Positions 10,267 through 20,916 of a DNA stretch of 64,000 nucleotides are shown here, piece after piece. A program made the position numbers and the translations under genes. This DNA is from Antarcticibacterium sp. 1MA-6-2. GTDB taxonomy: Bacteria; Bacteroidota; Bacteroidia; Flavobacteriales; Flavobacteriaceae. A model generated the notes under the pieces. It saw only the letters and a program-made list of their open reading frames with translations, searched no databases and was not told where the DNA came from. Location of the stretch: assembly GCF_021535135.1 (NCBI RefSeq), contig NZ_CP091036.1:3348001-3412000 (forward strand), written 5' to 3'. Each line of letters starts with the position of its first letter. Position 1 is the stretch's first letter.

Positions 10267-12709
10267 TTAAATTTGTAGAGTAAAAGTAAATTTAAAAGAT
10301 ATATTTTGATTTAAATTGGGTAAGTGGTAAGCCCCGTACCTGTATGCTGTGCTCAAACCAAATCCCAAAAAAATCTTGTTTATTTCTAAACCAGCTTCCG
10401 AAAAGCCGTGTTCCAGAGTATTAAAGTTGACATTTTTATGTGCATTAATGTTCCTGAAATCCCCAATTACGTGTCTCGAAATTAAAACCATTTCTGGTTG
10501 AAACTTATTGGAAATAAAAAATGGGCGGAGTTGGTGTCGAATGTGAAATGCTGCCTGCCTGTCACTGAAAAACTCATTGAAATACATGGTTTCAAAAGCA
10601 ATTTTTCCTGCTACTGCATATCGCTGTAAGATTTTAGGTTTATTGGCATTGTTGGGTTGTGCGTGAAAAGCGTGGGTAAGGGGAAGTTCACCATACGCAA
10701 TGTTACCTTCTAAAATTAGATGAGTAGAAGAGCGGTCGGGTTTTTCAGTTTTATATTCAGCTTTTAGTCCCAGCCGTGTAAAATCAAAATCGCCGCCGAA
10801 CATTCCCGGAATACTTCGGGAAATTTGACCCGTAACGACCGGATACTCCCGGTTGTAAATATTAAAATATGCAGGAGTGTTTATAAACCCGCTAAAGGGG
10901 CGCCATAGAAAACTCATTTTTGCTTCTGAAACTACATAATCCTGGTAGAGCCTGTCTTCATGAAGAAATGAGTAATCAGTCAATTGTGAGATATCGCTCC
11001 TCACCACCAGAAATTTACTTTCTAATCTGGGAGTAAGACGGTGTTCTATGCTGGCCTCCAAATCTTCGTGGATGTAATAATTATTAATATTAACAAGCCT
11101 GGGTTCCAGCAAGGCAAACTCTTTTTCACCTTTAAGGTAATGATGGCTGGCAATTTCCCTGATGTCATTTCTGTAGTTTAAATTAAACCAGGTCCCGGTG
11201 CGGTTGTTAAGGAGAATTCCCGTTCCCAGTCCATATTTTAATCTCCTGTCCTTAAATCCATACACAGCATAACCGTTGAGCTTAAATGTTTTTGAAAAGG
11301 CTGAATTTGTTTCCCCGCCAACTCCTAACCTTATTCCCTGGTATTTGTTATACCCAATAAGTTGACTAAGATCAAAGTTCCAAAATCCAATGGGATAATA
11401 GCCGTTAGAAAGGCCATTGGCTATTTCAATTTTATCCTCTATTTTCCCTTCGGCAATTGTATTTGTCAATTGAAGATGAGTTAATTTATCGCGGTCCTCA
11501 AATTCTAATTTTCGGTTCGTCTCCCAATATTCCGGAGGTTGATTTCCGGCTTCATTAGTCACTTTGATCATAGAAGAATATCTCGGGATATCTACCGGGG
11601 AGTCGATATTAATGTCAAAATTTACCGTGGTCGATTTAAGGAACAGGTTTTCTTCAATATCATCGGGTGACAGCAAAAAATCGAGAATTGAAAATCTTTT
11701 TTGAACTGTTCCCAAAGCAATACTGCCACTAAAAAGAGAAAGGTTACTGCCTCCTTTCCCTGGTTTTAAAAAGAGTTGCTGTTCTTGGGGGAACCAAAGA
11801 TCTTCTTCCTCGAAATAACTGTATTGGTGCTCTGCTTCCATTACTATTTCTCCCGAATCTCCCAATCTTGCATATTGAATTGCATAGGAAAGAGTATCCA
11901 GCATTAGAATACCTTCCAATTTGGCAAAAGCCTTTTTTCTTTTCGCACGGAAATAAATAACATAGGCGGCACGGTCCTTCGATTTTACGGTATCTAAAAT
12001 TTTATAGGAATAATGTTGTAGAGCATTTTCATTTAAAGGGCCCGCATAATTGCCGGAGAAGAGTGGGTAATCATTTTTGTACAGGGAAGGAAGCTCCAGT
12101 TTTTTTTCAATAAGTTTGTATGCAGGCGTATTTAGTCCTGCTGTAGAAATACCTTCAACTATTCTTTTTCCTCCCTGGCCCTTTTTAAAAGAATGTACAG
12201 ATACATTTTCGCTTAAAAACCTTCGGCCTCTTTGTTGCTCTTCTTTAGGCTCTGGAGGAGCGGTCAAACCAAACCTAGCTATTTGCCTTGTCTATAAATA
12301 ATTTATTATAGCTTTTATATTTAAAGGAGCTAAGCTTTAATTCGGGATCGTTCTTGCTCCTGTGCTTTATTGCATTTTGAACGATAGAATTAGCGGAGTT
12401 CTGTTCCAGTTTTTTGTCTGAACCCCCCACGTTTCGGGTCAGCCTTACCTGGACAAATAAATCATAGGTAGAGACATTGATGCTTTTTGGTAAATAGCCG
12501 GGATAAGAGAGAGTAAATTCTTTAGAAATTTGGTCTTCCGGGAGCGGGTATTCTCCCTGGAGATTTGTAAAGTAAACCTGTTCTTCGGAAAATTTGAGAA
12601 TAGCAAAAGGGATAGCATTTCCACTTTCATCAACCACCTTTAAGGTGTGTTGAGAGAAAACAGAAGGGACGAAAATAGTAAACAGAAGAAAAGCTAAAAT
12701 ATATTTCAT
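10267..12709 (-). CDS. DUF5686 / carboxypeptidase-regulatory-like outer-membrane protein (frameshifted)
   Basis: Large surface-associated protein typical of Bacteroidota: signal peptide (1-19, VFS-Q), a carboxypeptidase-regulatory-like beta domain (about 20-100; TNLQGEYPLP), then the DUF5686 region ending in an aromatic-rich barrel (NQNISFKFTFTLQI). The first frame stops after FIDKANS and the second resumes as FGLTAPPEP. The junction ACCTAGCT at 12273-12280 is an RCCGGY lesion. Corrected length is about 814 residues, normal for the family. Function is unknown, but outer-membrane location is likely. It lies downstream of the frr terminator and upstream of the MMPL transporter. Confidence 0.82.
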
Positions 12710-12725
12710 AAGTTTAGTATCTCAT

Positions 12726-12776
12726 CAAAAAAAAACTTCAGTATTTCAGGTTCATAGTCAAACCAAATACTGAAGT
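12726..12776 (-). terminator. Intrinsic terminator after frr
   Basis: On the minus strand, ACTTCAGTATTT and AAATACTGAAGT make a 12-bp perfect stem followed by nine T, 31 nt past the frr stop codon. Confidence 0.85.
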
Positions 12777-12806
12777 GAGGATTTTTCAGAAAAAAAGAAG
12801 CACAAC

Positions 12807-13361
12807 CTAGATTGTCATGATCTCTTTTTCTTTATTTTCAAAAATCTGATCCACTTTTTTAATGTGTTTATCAGTCAATTCCTGAACATTATCTTCAGCA
12901 ATTTTAAGTGCATCTTCAGAAATATCAAGTTTCTTAAGGTCGTTATTTGCTATTTTTCGATCGTTTCTAATTCCAATCTTTGCTTCCTCTGCTTCGGCTT
13001 TAGCCTGTTTAGCCAATTCCCGCCGACGTTCTTCGGTTAAAGGAGGAACGCTAATTATAACACTGTCACCATTGTTCATAGGATTAAAACCTAAATTGGC
13101 CTGCATAATCCCTTTTTCAATTTGAGGAATTGTTCCGCGTTCAAAAGGTTGAACAGTTATAGTACGGGCATCGGGAGTATTTACGTTTGCAACCTGGTTA
13201 AGTGGAGTCATACTACCGTAGTATTCTACCATAACACTTCCCAACATCGCAGGACTTGCCTTCCCGGCTCTAATGTTTAGCAGTTGTTTCTCCAGGTGCT
13301 TGATAGCGTTTTGCATATTTTCCTCTGTGCTATCCAGTATAAAATCTACTTCTTCGTTCAT
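12807..13361 (-). CDS. frr: Ribosome recycling factor
   Basis: Splits post-termination ribosomes together with EF-G. The 184 residues match the family's usual length, with the long three-helix bundle and hallmark strings LRAGKASPAML-like (NIRAGKASPAML, about 29-40), VNTPDARTITVQPFE and LTEERRRELAKQAK. Complete in one frame. It follows pyrH by 35 nt on the same strand, the conserved pyrH-frr order found across bacteria, and is closed by a strong terminator. Confidence 0.97.
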   Translation of the reverse strand: MNEEVDFILDSTEENMQNAIKHLEKQLLNIRAGKASPAMLGSVMVEYYGSMTPLNQVANVNTPDARTITVQPFERGTIPQIEKGIMQANLGFNPMNNGDSVIISVPPLTEERRRELAKQAKAEAEEAKIGIRNDRKIANNDLKKLDISEDALKIAEDNVQELTDKHIKKVDQIFENKEKEIMTI

Positions 13362-13396
13362 TTCTTCTTGTCTTAAGTTTGAAAAAAGTCTGTATA

Positions 13397-14104
13397 TTAT
13401 AAATTAACTTTTGTGCCTACTTTTTCTCCTGAAACCACTTTATGAAGATTTCCGGGTGTATTCATGTCAAAAACTATTATTGGCAATTGATTTTCCTGGC
13501 TTAGTGTGAAAGCAGTGGTATCCATTACTTTTAACCCCTTTTTCAAAACCTCGTCAAAAGAAATATAGTCAAATTTAGTAGCCATTTTATCCTTTTCAGG
13601 ATCTGCAGTGTAAATTCCATCTACCCGGGTGCCTTTTAAAATAACATCGGCGTGAATTTCAATTGCTCTTAAAACCGCGGCAGAATCTGTTGTAAAATAG
13701 GGGTTTCCAGTACCCCCTCCAAAGATTACCACTCTTCCTTTTTCAAGATGTCTTATAGCTTTCCTTCTTATAAAAGGCTCTGCTACCTCATTAATCTTTA
13801 TTGCAGATTGAAGGCGTGTTTGTATACCTGCATCTTCCAGGGCACTTTGTAATGCCAAACCATTAATTACTGTTGCGAGCATTCCCATATGGTCACCCTG
13901 TACCCGGTCCATCCCTTTACTGGCACCTGCCACTCCTCTAAAAATATTACCTCCACCAATCACAATTGCCACTTCTACCCCTAAATCACAAACAGATTTT
14001 ATTTCCGCGGCATATTCTGAAAGACGTTGAGGGTCTATTCCATACTGTCGGTTTCCCATTAAGGCTTCACCCGATAACTTCAAGAGGATTCTGTTGTACT
14101 GCAT
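13397..14104 (-). CDS. pyrH: UMP kinase
   Basis: Phosphorylates UMP to UDP in pyrimidine nucleotide synthesis; hexameric amino-acid-kinase fold. The 235 residues show the nucleotide-binding start [11 protein letters not shown] (7-17), [10 protein letters not shown] (48-57), the UMP-binding [18 protein letters not shown] block, and [19 protein letters not shown] (about 128-146). Complete. It heads the pyrH-frr operon; its start lies 217 nt from the divergent metallopeptidase gene, so promoters for both probably lie in between. Confidence 0.97.
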   Translation of the reverse strand: MQYNRILLKLSGEALMGNRQYGIDPQRLSEYAAEIKSVCDLGVEVAIVIGGGNIFRGVAGASKGMDRVQGDHMGMLATVINGLALQSALEDAGIQTRLQSAIKINEVAEPFIRRKAIRHLEKGRVVIFGGGTGNPYFTTDSAAVLRAIEIHADVILKGTRVDGIYTADPEKDKMATKFDYISFDEVLKKGLKVMDTTAFTLSQENQLPIIVFDMNTPGNLHKVVSGEKVGTKVNL

Positions 14105-14282
14105 AAGGATTTTTAGATAAGTGTTGCAAATATAGACAATATCTTAAATTGTGAATGAATTGGCCTGGCCTAATGTATTTTACTTTGCCTTTTTAGGAAA
14201 AATTTAAGTTTATAGCTGCTGGAGGTAAGCATAGCGAGGGTTTTGACAATATTACAGGTCATAGGATTGGCCGGATTTTTGC

Positions 14283-14290
14283 TATCTTTG
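14283..14290 (+). promoter_or_regulatory. Probable -7 promoter element of the metallopeptidase gene
   Basis: TATCTTTG matches the Bacteroidota -7 consensus TAnnTTTG and lies 31 nt before the ATG. I see no TTG at the ideal 17-23 nt upstream spacing, so only the -7 box is supported. Confidence 0.5.
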
Positions 14291-14321
14291 ATTTATAAGA
14301 AAATTAAAACAAAAACTAATA

Positions 14322-15014
14322 ATGATAGGATATTATGTAATAGCGGGTCTTATATTTATTGTAAGCTTGTACGTAAGCAATAAACTTAAGAGCAAGTTTA
14401 AGACCTATTCCAAAGTGCATCTTCAAAATGGGATGAGTGGAAAAGAAATCGCTGAAAAAATGCTTTATGATAATGGTATTACTGATGTAAAAGTAATTTC
14501 CACTCCGGGAATGCTGACAGATCATTACAACCCGGCCAAAAAGACAGTAAATTTAAGTGAAGGAGTTTATACACAGCGCAATGCAGCTGCTGCTGCGGTG
14601 GCGGCACATGAATGTGGTCACGCAGTTCAACATGCCAAGGCATATGGCTGGTTACAAATGCGTAGTCAACTGGTACCAGTGGTAAGTATTGCATCCCGGT
14701 TTTCTCAATGGGCAATCATGGGTGGCTTAATACTTATGACGATGGTCTCAGTAGGGGTGGGGCAAACTGTATTACTTATAGGAATTATTCTATATGGAAT
14801 GGGAACGCTTTTTAGTTTTATAACCCTTCCTGTAGAATATGATGCCAGTAAGCGGGCACTTGTTTGGCTGGAAACAGAAAATATGTTATCACCACAGGAA
14901 CACGATGCAGCTGAAGATTCTCTAAAATGGGCAGCACGTACATATGTTGTGGCGGCAATAGGTTCTCTTGCTACGTTGCTATATTTTGTGAGTATCTACC
15001 TTGGGAGAGATTAG
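14322..15014 (+). CDS. Neutral zinc metallopeptidase, YugP-like membrane protein
   Basis: Predicted integral-membrane zinc protease. The 230 residues start with a membrane helix (about 4-19), then the zinc-binding motif HECGH at 96-100 (the HExxH pattern with Glu as general base), two further membrane helices (about 130-165) and a C-terminal one (about 205-226). A third zinc ligand is likely in the LPVEYDASKRA segment (about 172-182). Function in the cell is unknown. It is a single-gene unit with its own -7 box and a terminator shared with the convergent ferritin gene. Confidence 0.85.
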   Translation: MIGYYVIAGLIFIVSLYVSNKLKSKFKTYSKVHLQNGMSGKEIAEKMLYDNGITDVKVISTPGMLTDHYNPAKKTVNLSEGVYTQRNAAAAAVAAHECGHAVQHAKAYGWLQMRSQLVPVVSIASRFSQWAIMGGLILMTMVSVGVGQTVLLIGIILYGMGTLFSFITLPVEYDASKRALVWLETENMLSPQEHDAAEDSLKWAARTYVVAAIGSLATLLYFVSIYLGRD

Positions 15015-15030
15015 GGAAATTATAAAATAT

Positions 15031-15066
15031 AAAGGGCGGTTTCTTCAGAAACCGCCCTTTTTTTTG
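15031..15066. terminator. Bidirectional terminator between metallopeptidase and ferritin genes
   Basis: AAAGGGCGGTTTC and GAAACCGCCCTTT form a 13-bp perfect stem with a four-base loop and T runs on both strands, serving the two convergent genes. Confidence 0.9.
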
Positions 15067-15079
15067 TAATAGATTTTTT

Positions 15080-15598
15080 TCAACCTCTTATCTGCGCAAT
15101 TCTCTCGTCCAGTAGCTTAAGTGCTATTCCTTCAGTACCCATAAGGTCAAAAAGATCCAGCGCTCTTCTAATAGTTTGTTCCTCTTCCATTTGTTCCTGG
15201 ACAAACCACTGGAGAAAATATTCTGATGCCAGATCCTGCACTTTTCTACATCGGAATACAATGTTATGAATGGATTTGGTAATCGCAATTTCCTGGTCCA
15301 GGGCAGCTTCAAAAATTTTCTGAAGAGAGTTAAAATCGTGACTTATATTGTCAACTTCAGGAGAATAGGCAGTACCTCCATTATCATTAATAAAATGAAA
15401 TATCTTCATCATATGCTCCCTTTCTTCAGCAGATTGATCGTAAAAGAATTTCGCGCTGTAGGTGAGGGCGTTTTGATCGCACCAGGAAGCCATTGCTAAA
15501 TACACAGAAGAAGAGTGGGCTTCCTTTTTTATTTGCTCATTAAGAAGGTCCATGATATCTACATGAATTCCTAACTTTTGTCTCACTAAATCTTTCAT
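15080..15598 (-). CDS. ftnA: Ferritin (non-haem iron storage)
   Basis: Stores iron by oxidising Fe(II) inside a 24-subunit shell. The 172 residues are the usual size and form a four-helix bundle. Ferroxidase-type ligands are visible in EAHSSSVYLAMASWC (helix A) and SAEEREHMMKIFHFI (helix B), followed by QWFVQEQMEEE (helix D, about 127-137). Complete in one frame, as a solo gene on the minus strand. Bacterioferritin is unlikely because no haem-binding Met at the dimer position is obvious. Confidence 0.93.
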   Translation of the reverse strand: MKDLVRQKLGIHVDIMDLLNEQIKKEAHSSSVYLAMASWCDQNALTYSAKFFYDQSAEEREHMMKIFHFINDNGGTAYSPEVDNISHDFNSLQKIFEAALDQEIAITKSIHNIVFRCRKVQDLASEYFLQWFVQEQMEEEQTIRRALDLFDLMGTEGIALKLLDERIAQIRG

Positions 15599-15684
15599 CT
15601 TCCTTTTTTTATAAAGTTAAGCAAATGGGAAGAATTAGCGTGATGACGAGCTAATTTATAATTGATCTTGTTAAAGGGAATGTA

Positions 15685-16005
15685 CTAAAATGTAACCAGG
15701 GAATTTAATTCCAGCATTACAAAACTGCCGTGAATTAGATCCTTAAGATCTATAATTTCTGAAGTGTCAAGAATAAAGATGTGTTCCCTGTTACAAAGTA
15801 CCAAAATCTCCAAACCGTGTTTATTTTCTCCGGAAAAATGGGTGTGAAGGTCAATTTTCTTTACCTGTTGCCTTAAAGCAAGCAGTTGACAGAAACTGAA
15901 CTTTATTATTTTTCCCTGAAAATCAATGAAAATACACCTGCTATTATCGCACTGGTAAGAGGTGTATCGCCGGGACTGGAAAAGTGTTCTCATAGTTGGG
16001 AACAA
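15685..16005 (-). CDS. Hypothetical protein, about 100 residues, cysteine pair near N-terminus
   Basis: Not recognised. The likely start is the internal ATG at 15993 (MRTLFQSRR), giving about 102 residues. The N-terminal half has a CDNSRC pair and a beta-rich core (IFIDFQGKIIKF); the middle contains FSFCQLLALRQQVKKIDL; the C-terminus is beta-rich again. It lies between ferritin and an Lrp regulator, all on one strand. Codon use looks like neighbouring genes, so I believe it is real. Confidence 0.6.
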   Translation of the reverse strand: MFPTMRTLFQSRRYTSYQCDNSRCIFIDFQGKIIKFSFCQLLALRQQVKKIDLHTHFSGENKHGLEILVLCNREHIFILDTSEIIDLKDLIHGSFVMLELNSLVTF

Positions 16006-16037
16006 AAATATTTCTTATTTAGAATTAATCCAAGTAA

Positions 16038-16508
16038 TTAAACTTTTATTTGTCTTTGAATTTGTTGATTTAACGAGATGAAGGTTTCAGTTCTTGAAAC
16101 ACCCTCAATTGCCTGAATATTTTTATTAAGAACAGCCATTAAATGCTCATTATCCTTGCAAAGGATCTTTAAAAATATTGACCAGTTTCCTGTGGTGTAA
16201 TGACATTCGAGAACTTCGGGGATTTCTTTAAGTTTCTTTACAGCCTGAGGGTTACTCACAGCTTTGTCAAGATAAACTCCTACAAAGGCCAGGGTAGTGT
16301 AGCCTAAAATCCTGGGGTTGATCATTAATTTAGTGCCTTCTATTAAACCAGCTTTCTCAAGTTTTCTCAATCTTTGATGAATAGCGGCTCCACTTATCCC
16401 AATAATTCGGGCAATTTCTAAAATGGGTTTACGGGCATCTTCCATTAAGTAGTTAAGGATGGTTTTATCTATTCCATCAATACTTACTTTTTCATCTACT
16501 ATCTTCAT
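16038..16508 (-). CDS. Lrp/AsnC family transcriptional regulator
   Basis: DNA-binding feast/famine regulator that usually senses an amino acid. The 156 residues have an N-terminal winged helix-turn-helix (about 12-60; ILEIARIIGISGAAIHQRLRKLE is the recognition region) and a C-terminal RAM ligand-binding domain (about 72-150; FVGVYLDKA, HYTTGNWSIFLKI). It lies 29 nt downstream of a saccharopine-dehydrogenase-like gene on the same strand. That suggests it responds to or controls lysine degradation, which is inference from context. Confidence 0.92.
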   Translation of the reverse strand: MKIVDEKVSIDGIDKTILNYLMEDARKPILEIARIIGISGAAIHQRLRKLEKAGLIEGTKLMINPRILGYTTLAFVGVYLDKAVSNPQAVKKLKEIPEVLECHYTTGNWSIFLKILCKDNEHLMAVLNKNIQAIEGVSRTETFISLNQQIQRQIKV

Positions 16509-16537
16509 GGTTTAGGGATTTTGGGGTGGGGGAAGAT

Positions 16538-17912
16538 TTAATTGCCGACTTCCCCGAAGGGGTTATAGCCTAAATATTCAGTTTCTTTTTCTTTAAAAAT
16601 AATACCGTGTGCTTCAAGTTCTTCAAGCAATGGATTATATACTTCTTTGCTTATAGGTATCTGGACGCCGGGGGTTTGTATTTTTTTATTTAAAATGGCA
16701 AGAGTAGCAATTGCTACAGGTAAACCTACTGTTTTAGCCATTGCGGTATAGGTTTGATCCTGTCCAAGAAGCACCATAGTAGAATCTATTTGTTTCTTCT
16801 CTCCATTAATTTCATATCCAAATTTGTGGTACATCACGATCATATCTTTGTCATCTTCAGCCAAAGTCCATTTGTCTTCTAAAATTTTTTGGAGTGCCTG
16901 TGCAGGAGTTGCATTGGCAATTCCAATTTTCTTTTTGGCGTTGAAGAGGTCCAGTTCTACAATTTTATCCCACATAATATCATCCTGATCTATTTTAAGA
17001 CTGTGACGCAACTTTAACTCAACAGTATCTGTTGGAGAATAGGGTAGGAAGGAGTTCACAAAATCCCTGTAGCTCATATTTTCAGAATCCTGTAGCTCAT
17101 AAGTGTCATCTGTCATTCCCAGTTGCACAAACATATTCCATGCTCTGCTAAAACCTACTCTTCTTATGGTTCCGCGGTAGAGGGTGAGTATGTCTTCCAG
17201 GCCATAGATACTGCGGTAGTCAAGAGAGTTCCTATTTGCATAGCCTTCAAATTTCCCAAAGCCCTCAATATGCAGGAACTCAGTTCGGCGAAAAAGGCGG
17301 TGATAAGGAATGTACTTATATTTTCCCTCCTGGATAAATTCAGCTACACCTCCCTGTCCTGCTACCACGACATTACGGGGGTTCCAGGTAAATTTGTAAT
17401 TCCATAGATTTGTATCGCTTTCCGGGGCAACTAAACCTCCGGTGAAAGATTCAAACATTAGCATTTTCCCTCCTGAATTTTTAATACGGTCAATAACCTG
17501 CATGGCACTCATATGATCAATTCCGGGATCTACCCCAATTTCATTCATGAAGACAAGACCTTTTTCCTGGACTTCCTTATCCAGAGCTTTCATTTCTTTG
17601 CTTACATAAGAGGCTGTTACCAGGTTCTTGTTGTATTTCAGGCAATCGCGTGCGACTTCGATATGAAATCTTGCGGGCAGCATGGAAATCACAATATCTG
17701 CTTCCATAATAGCTTTTTCTCGCTCTTCTTTATTAAAGATGTCAAGAGAAATAGCTTTGCTCCTGGCATGGCTTTGAGAAAGTTTTTTTACCTGGGAGAG
17801 ATCTTTATCAGCAATTATGAGAAAAAGATCTTCAGAAGAAGATTTTTCCAGAAGATAATTAATGAGTACCGAAGTCGATTTACCTAGCACCTATTACCAG
17901 GATTTGTCGCAT
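16538..17912 (-). CDS. Saccharopine dehydrogenase family protein (N-terminal frameshift)
   Basis: NAD(P)-dependent oxidoreductase of the saccharopine reductase type, which acts in lysine degradation or related alpha-amino-adipate chemistry. The start ATG at 17912 gives MRQILVIGA, then the frame breaks at ACCTAGC (17882-17888); the next frame begins GKSTSVLINYLLEK. Restoring GCCGGT yields the Rossmann fingerprint GAGKST. The body (about 458 residues corrected) includes MNEIGVDPGIDHMSAM, typical of the family's C-terminal-domain entry, and ends NPFGEVGN. It pairs with the Lrp regulator gene 29 nt downstream. Confidence 0.88.
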
Positions 17913-17988
17913 ATTAAAATTTTCTTAATTAATTTTACAGGCTAATTACACGAATGTAATTAATTGTTGACACTTAAAAAACTTCAGA

Positions 17989-18379
17989 ATGGGCAGACGG
18001 TTCTATATAGCAGGAATAATTTTTGGATTGACGGCAGTTATTCTCGGTGCTTTTGCTGCCCATGGACTTAAGCTAAGTTCTCACACCAGAAGCACGAGAC
18101 ACATTTGAAACGGGAGTAAGGTTCCAGATGTACCATGCCTTACTGCTGCTGATTCTGGGCAATTTGAAGACTGCTTTTTCTCCCCTTTTTAATTGGATAT
18201 TTTACTTTCTTGTTGTTGGAATTCTTCTGTTTTCAGGATCCATATTCCTGCTCGCTACTAATGAATTAACCGGGATGAATTTTAAGGTACTTGGTCCTGT
18301 AACTCCCATTGGTGGGAGTTTGTTAATCTTTTGTTGGGGCTTATTATTGTTTTATTTTATAAAGTTAAAAAAGGAATAA
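17989..18379 (+). CDS. DUF423 family membrane protein (frameshifted)
   Basis: Small membrane protein of unknown function, about 130 residues with four membrane segments. The first frame reads GIIFGLTAVILGAFAAHGLK, the family's hallmark start; the second carries FETGVRFQMYHALLLLILG and TPIGGSLLIFCWGLLLFYF. The join GCTAAGT (18072-18078) is an RCCGGY lesion; GCCGGT restores HGLKPVLTPEARDTFETG, which has the spacing expected of the family. It lies upstream of pckA on the same strand, separated by a likely pckA promoter. Confidence 0.82.
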
Positions 18380-18415
18380 AAAAAAGTTTTCCACGGCTTT
18401 ACGTATAGGATTTTC

Positions 18416-18423
18416 TACTTTTG
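18416..18423 (+). promoter_or_regulatory. Probable -7 promoter element of pckA
   Basis: TACTTTTG fits the TAnnTTTG consensus, 31 nt before the pckA ATG. No convincing TTG box is seen at ideal spacing. Confidence 0.5.
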
Positions 18424-18454
18424 TAGCCTAAACAAACATTCAATTCAAATTTTT

Positions 18455-20061
18455 ATGTGGGCAAACAAAGAAATTACGAAAACGATTGCGCTGAAAAAGT
18501 ACGGGATAAAAAATTCCATAGTACACTACCAATTGTCTCCGGAAGAACTTCATCAAATAACAATTGAAAAGGGACAGGGAATGGAAGCCAGTTCCGGTGC
18601 TTTGGCAGTGAATACAGGTGAATTTACTTAAGCAGGTCACCAAAGGATCGATTCCTTGTGAAAGATGATGAAACCAGAGACAGGGTTTGGTGGGGGGATA
18701 TCAATATCCCATTTGATCCTGGGAAGTTTGACGCTTTGTATACTAAGGTGGTGGATTACCTGGCCGGGAAGGAAGTATTTGTTAGAGACTGCTATGCATG
18801 CGCAGAAGGAAATCACCTAGGTTAAACATCCGGGTGGTGAACGAATATGCCTGGTCTAATCTTTTTGCTTATAACATGTTTCTTCGACCCGAAGAAGACG
18901 AGCTCCGGGATTTCAAAGAGGATTGGATTATTATCAATGCTCCGGGCTTTAAGGCAAATCCTTCAGAAGATGGCACAAGACAGGAAAATTTTTCTATTTT
19001 AAATTTTTCCAGGAAAATAGCTCTTATTGGAGGAACTTAGTTATACGGGAGAAATTAAAAAAGGCATTTTTTCGGCCTTGAATTTTATTTTGCTTAGAGT
19101 ACATAAGAAAACACTTCCAATGCACTGTTCAGCAAATATTGGCAGGGACGATGATACAGCTATCTTTTTTGGACTCTCGGGAACGGGAAAGACAACTCTT
19201 TCTGCAGATCCCAATAGAAAATTAATAGGAGATGATGAACATGGCTGGACAACAGATAATGTTATCTTTAATTTTGAAGGTGGATGTTATGCAAAAGTGA
19301 TAAATCTTACAGAAGAAAATGAACCCGATATTTTTCGGGCTATAAAACCCGGTGCAATTTTAGAAAACGTCATTTTGGATAAAGATGGAGATGTGGAATA
19401 CACCAATACTTCTATTACTCCTAACACAAGAGTAAGTTATCCTATTTATCACATAGATAATATTGCTGTTCCATCTATTGGAAAGAACCCCAAAAATATC
19501 TTTTTTCTTACAGCAGATGCTTTTGGAGTATTGCCTCCCATAAGCAAATTAAACCCAGGTCAGGCAGCATATCATTTTATAAGTGGGTACACTGCAAAGG
19601 TTGCAGGAACTGAAAAGGGGATCGATGAGCCACAGCCAAATTTTTCAGCCTGTTTTGGAGCCCCGTTTATGCCGCTTAATCCCACTGTATATGGGGAAAT
19701 GCTTAGCAAAAAGATGAAGGCAGCGAATGTAAACGTGTGGCTTGTGAATACGGGGTGGACTGGTGGAGCCTATGGTACTGGCAGCAGGATGAAGTTGAAG
19801 TATACCCGGGCCATGATTGATGCCGCTTTAGAAGGCAGTTGGAAAATGTTTCTTACACAAAACATCCGGTCTTTGGATTGCAAATGCCCACGGAATGCCC
19901 AAATGTACCGTCAAATGTATTAAACCCGAGAGAAACCTGGCACGACAAAAGTGCTTATGATGACAGGGCAAAAAAGCTGGCTAAGTTCTTTTAAGGCCAA
20001 CTTTGCCAAATTTGAAGAAAACGCTAATAAAGAAATCCTCTCGGGAGGACCAATTATATAA
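18455..20061 (+). CDS. pckA: Phosphoenolpyruvate carboxykinase (ATP), five frameshifts as sequenced
   Basis: Makes phosphoenolpyruvate from oxaloacetate and ATP, the first committed step of gluconeogenesis. All family blocks are present but spread over frames: start [17 protein letters not shown], the region before [37 protein letters not shown], the kinase P-loop [18 protein letters not shown], and the end [10 protein letters not shown]...GGPII. Four junctions are RCCGGY lesions (18626, 18814, 19035, 19980) restoring FTGRS, HRLN, GTGYTGE and LAGSFK. The fifth (about 19838) is a T deletion before ENV-like residues and HPVFGLQMP. Corrected length is about 535 residues, normal. Five hits in one gene could also mean a decayed gene, but the shared lesion motif argues otherwise. 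Confidence 0.88.
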
Positions 20062-20150
20062 CCTTTAAGCTTACTAAAAGCAAAAGTAGAGTAATCATCT
20101 CAGGAATGAATGCTTAGGCTTTCTAAATTACAATTGAGGAAAGGTAATTG

Positions 20151-20897
20151 TTATTTTTTATTAGCTTCTTTAATATATTTTTGAAGAGCCATTGTCATTG
20201 ATGGCGTTTCTGGAGTAGGAGCCTGGATATTAACAATCAGCCCGTGTTCCTTTGCTGCTTTAACAGTGGTGTTTCCAAAAACCGCAATTTTAGTTTCCTT
20301 TTGTTCAAAATCAGGGAAATTTTCAAATAGAGATTTGATTCCGCTGGGACTAAAGAAAACAAGGATGTCATAATACACATCCCTCAAATGGGAAAGATCG
20401 CTTACTACCGTTCTGTAAAAAACGCCTTGCTTCCAGTCAACTCCAAGTTTATTTAGAGTTTTAGGCACATCGGGTTTTAGCATATCAGAAGCAGGGAGAA
20501 GGAATTTCTCATTCTTATACTTCTTTATATAGGGAGAAAGTTCAGCGAACGTTCTTTTACCTACATAGATCTTCCTTTTTCGATAGACTACATATTTTTG
20601 TAAATAGTAGGCTACGGCTTCACTTAAGCAAAAATATTTCAGCGTGTCCGGCACCTTATATCTCATTTCTTCAGCAATACGAAAGAAATGATCTACAGAG
20701 TTTCTACTTGTAAGAATGACAGCAGAATACCGGGTAAGATCAATTTTTTGTTGTCTTACGTCCTTAGAAGAAACCCCTTCAACGTGGATAAAAGGAATGA
20801 AATCAATTTTTACCTTTTGTTTTTCTTCCAGCTCAGAATACGGTGAGTTTTCTAATTTAGGTTCTGGTTGAGAAATCAAAATTGTTTTCACTTTCAT
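20151..20897 (-). CDS. hemD: Uroporphyrinogen-III synthase
   Basis: Closes hydroxymethylbilane into uroporphyrinogen III in haem synthesis. The 248 residues have the two-lobed HemD layout: an N-terminal TILISQPEP strand, the central AVILTSRNSVDHFFRIAEE block (about 63-81), and the C-terminal DILVFFSPSGIKSLFENFP segment (about 180-198) with the family's FFSPSGI motif, then KIAVFGNTTVKAAKEHGL. Complete. It lies 19 nt downstream of a DUF4271 gene on the same strand; I recall that pairing from other flavobacteria. Confidence 0.9.
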   Translation of the reverse strand: MKVKTILISQPEPKLENSPYSELEEKQKVKIDFIPFIHVEGVSSKDVRQQKIDLTRYSAVILTSRNSVDHFFRIAEEMRYKVPDTLKYFCLSEAVAYYLQKYVVYRKRKIYVGKRTFAELSPYIKKYKNEKFLLPASDMLKPDVPKTLNKLGVDWKQGVFYRTVVSDLSHLRDVYYDILVFFSPSGIKSLFENFPDFEQKETKIAVFGNTTVKAAKEHGLIVNIQAPTPETPSMTMALQKYIKEANKK

Positions 20898-20916
20898 ATA
20901 ATATCACATTTAATCT

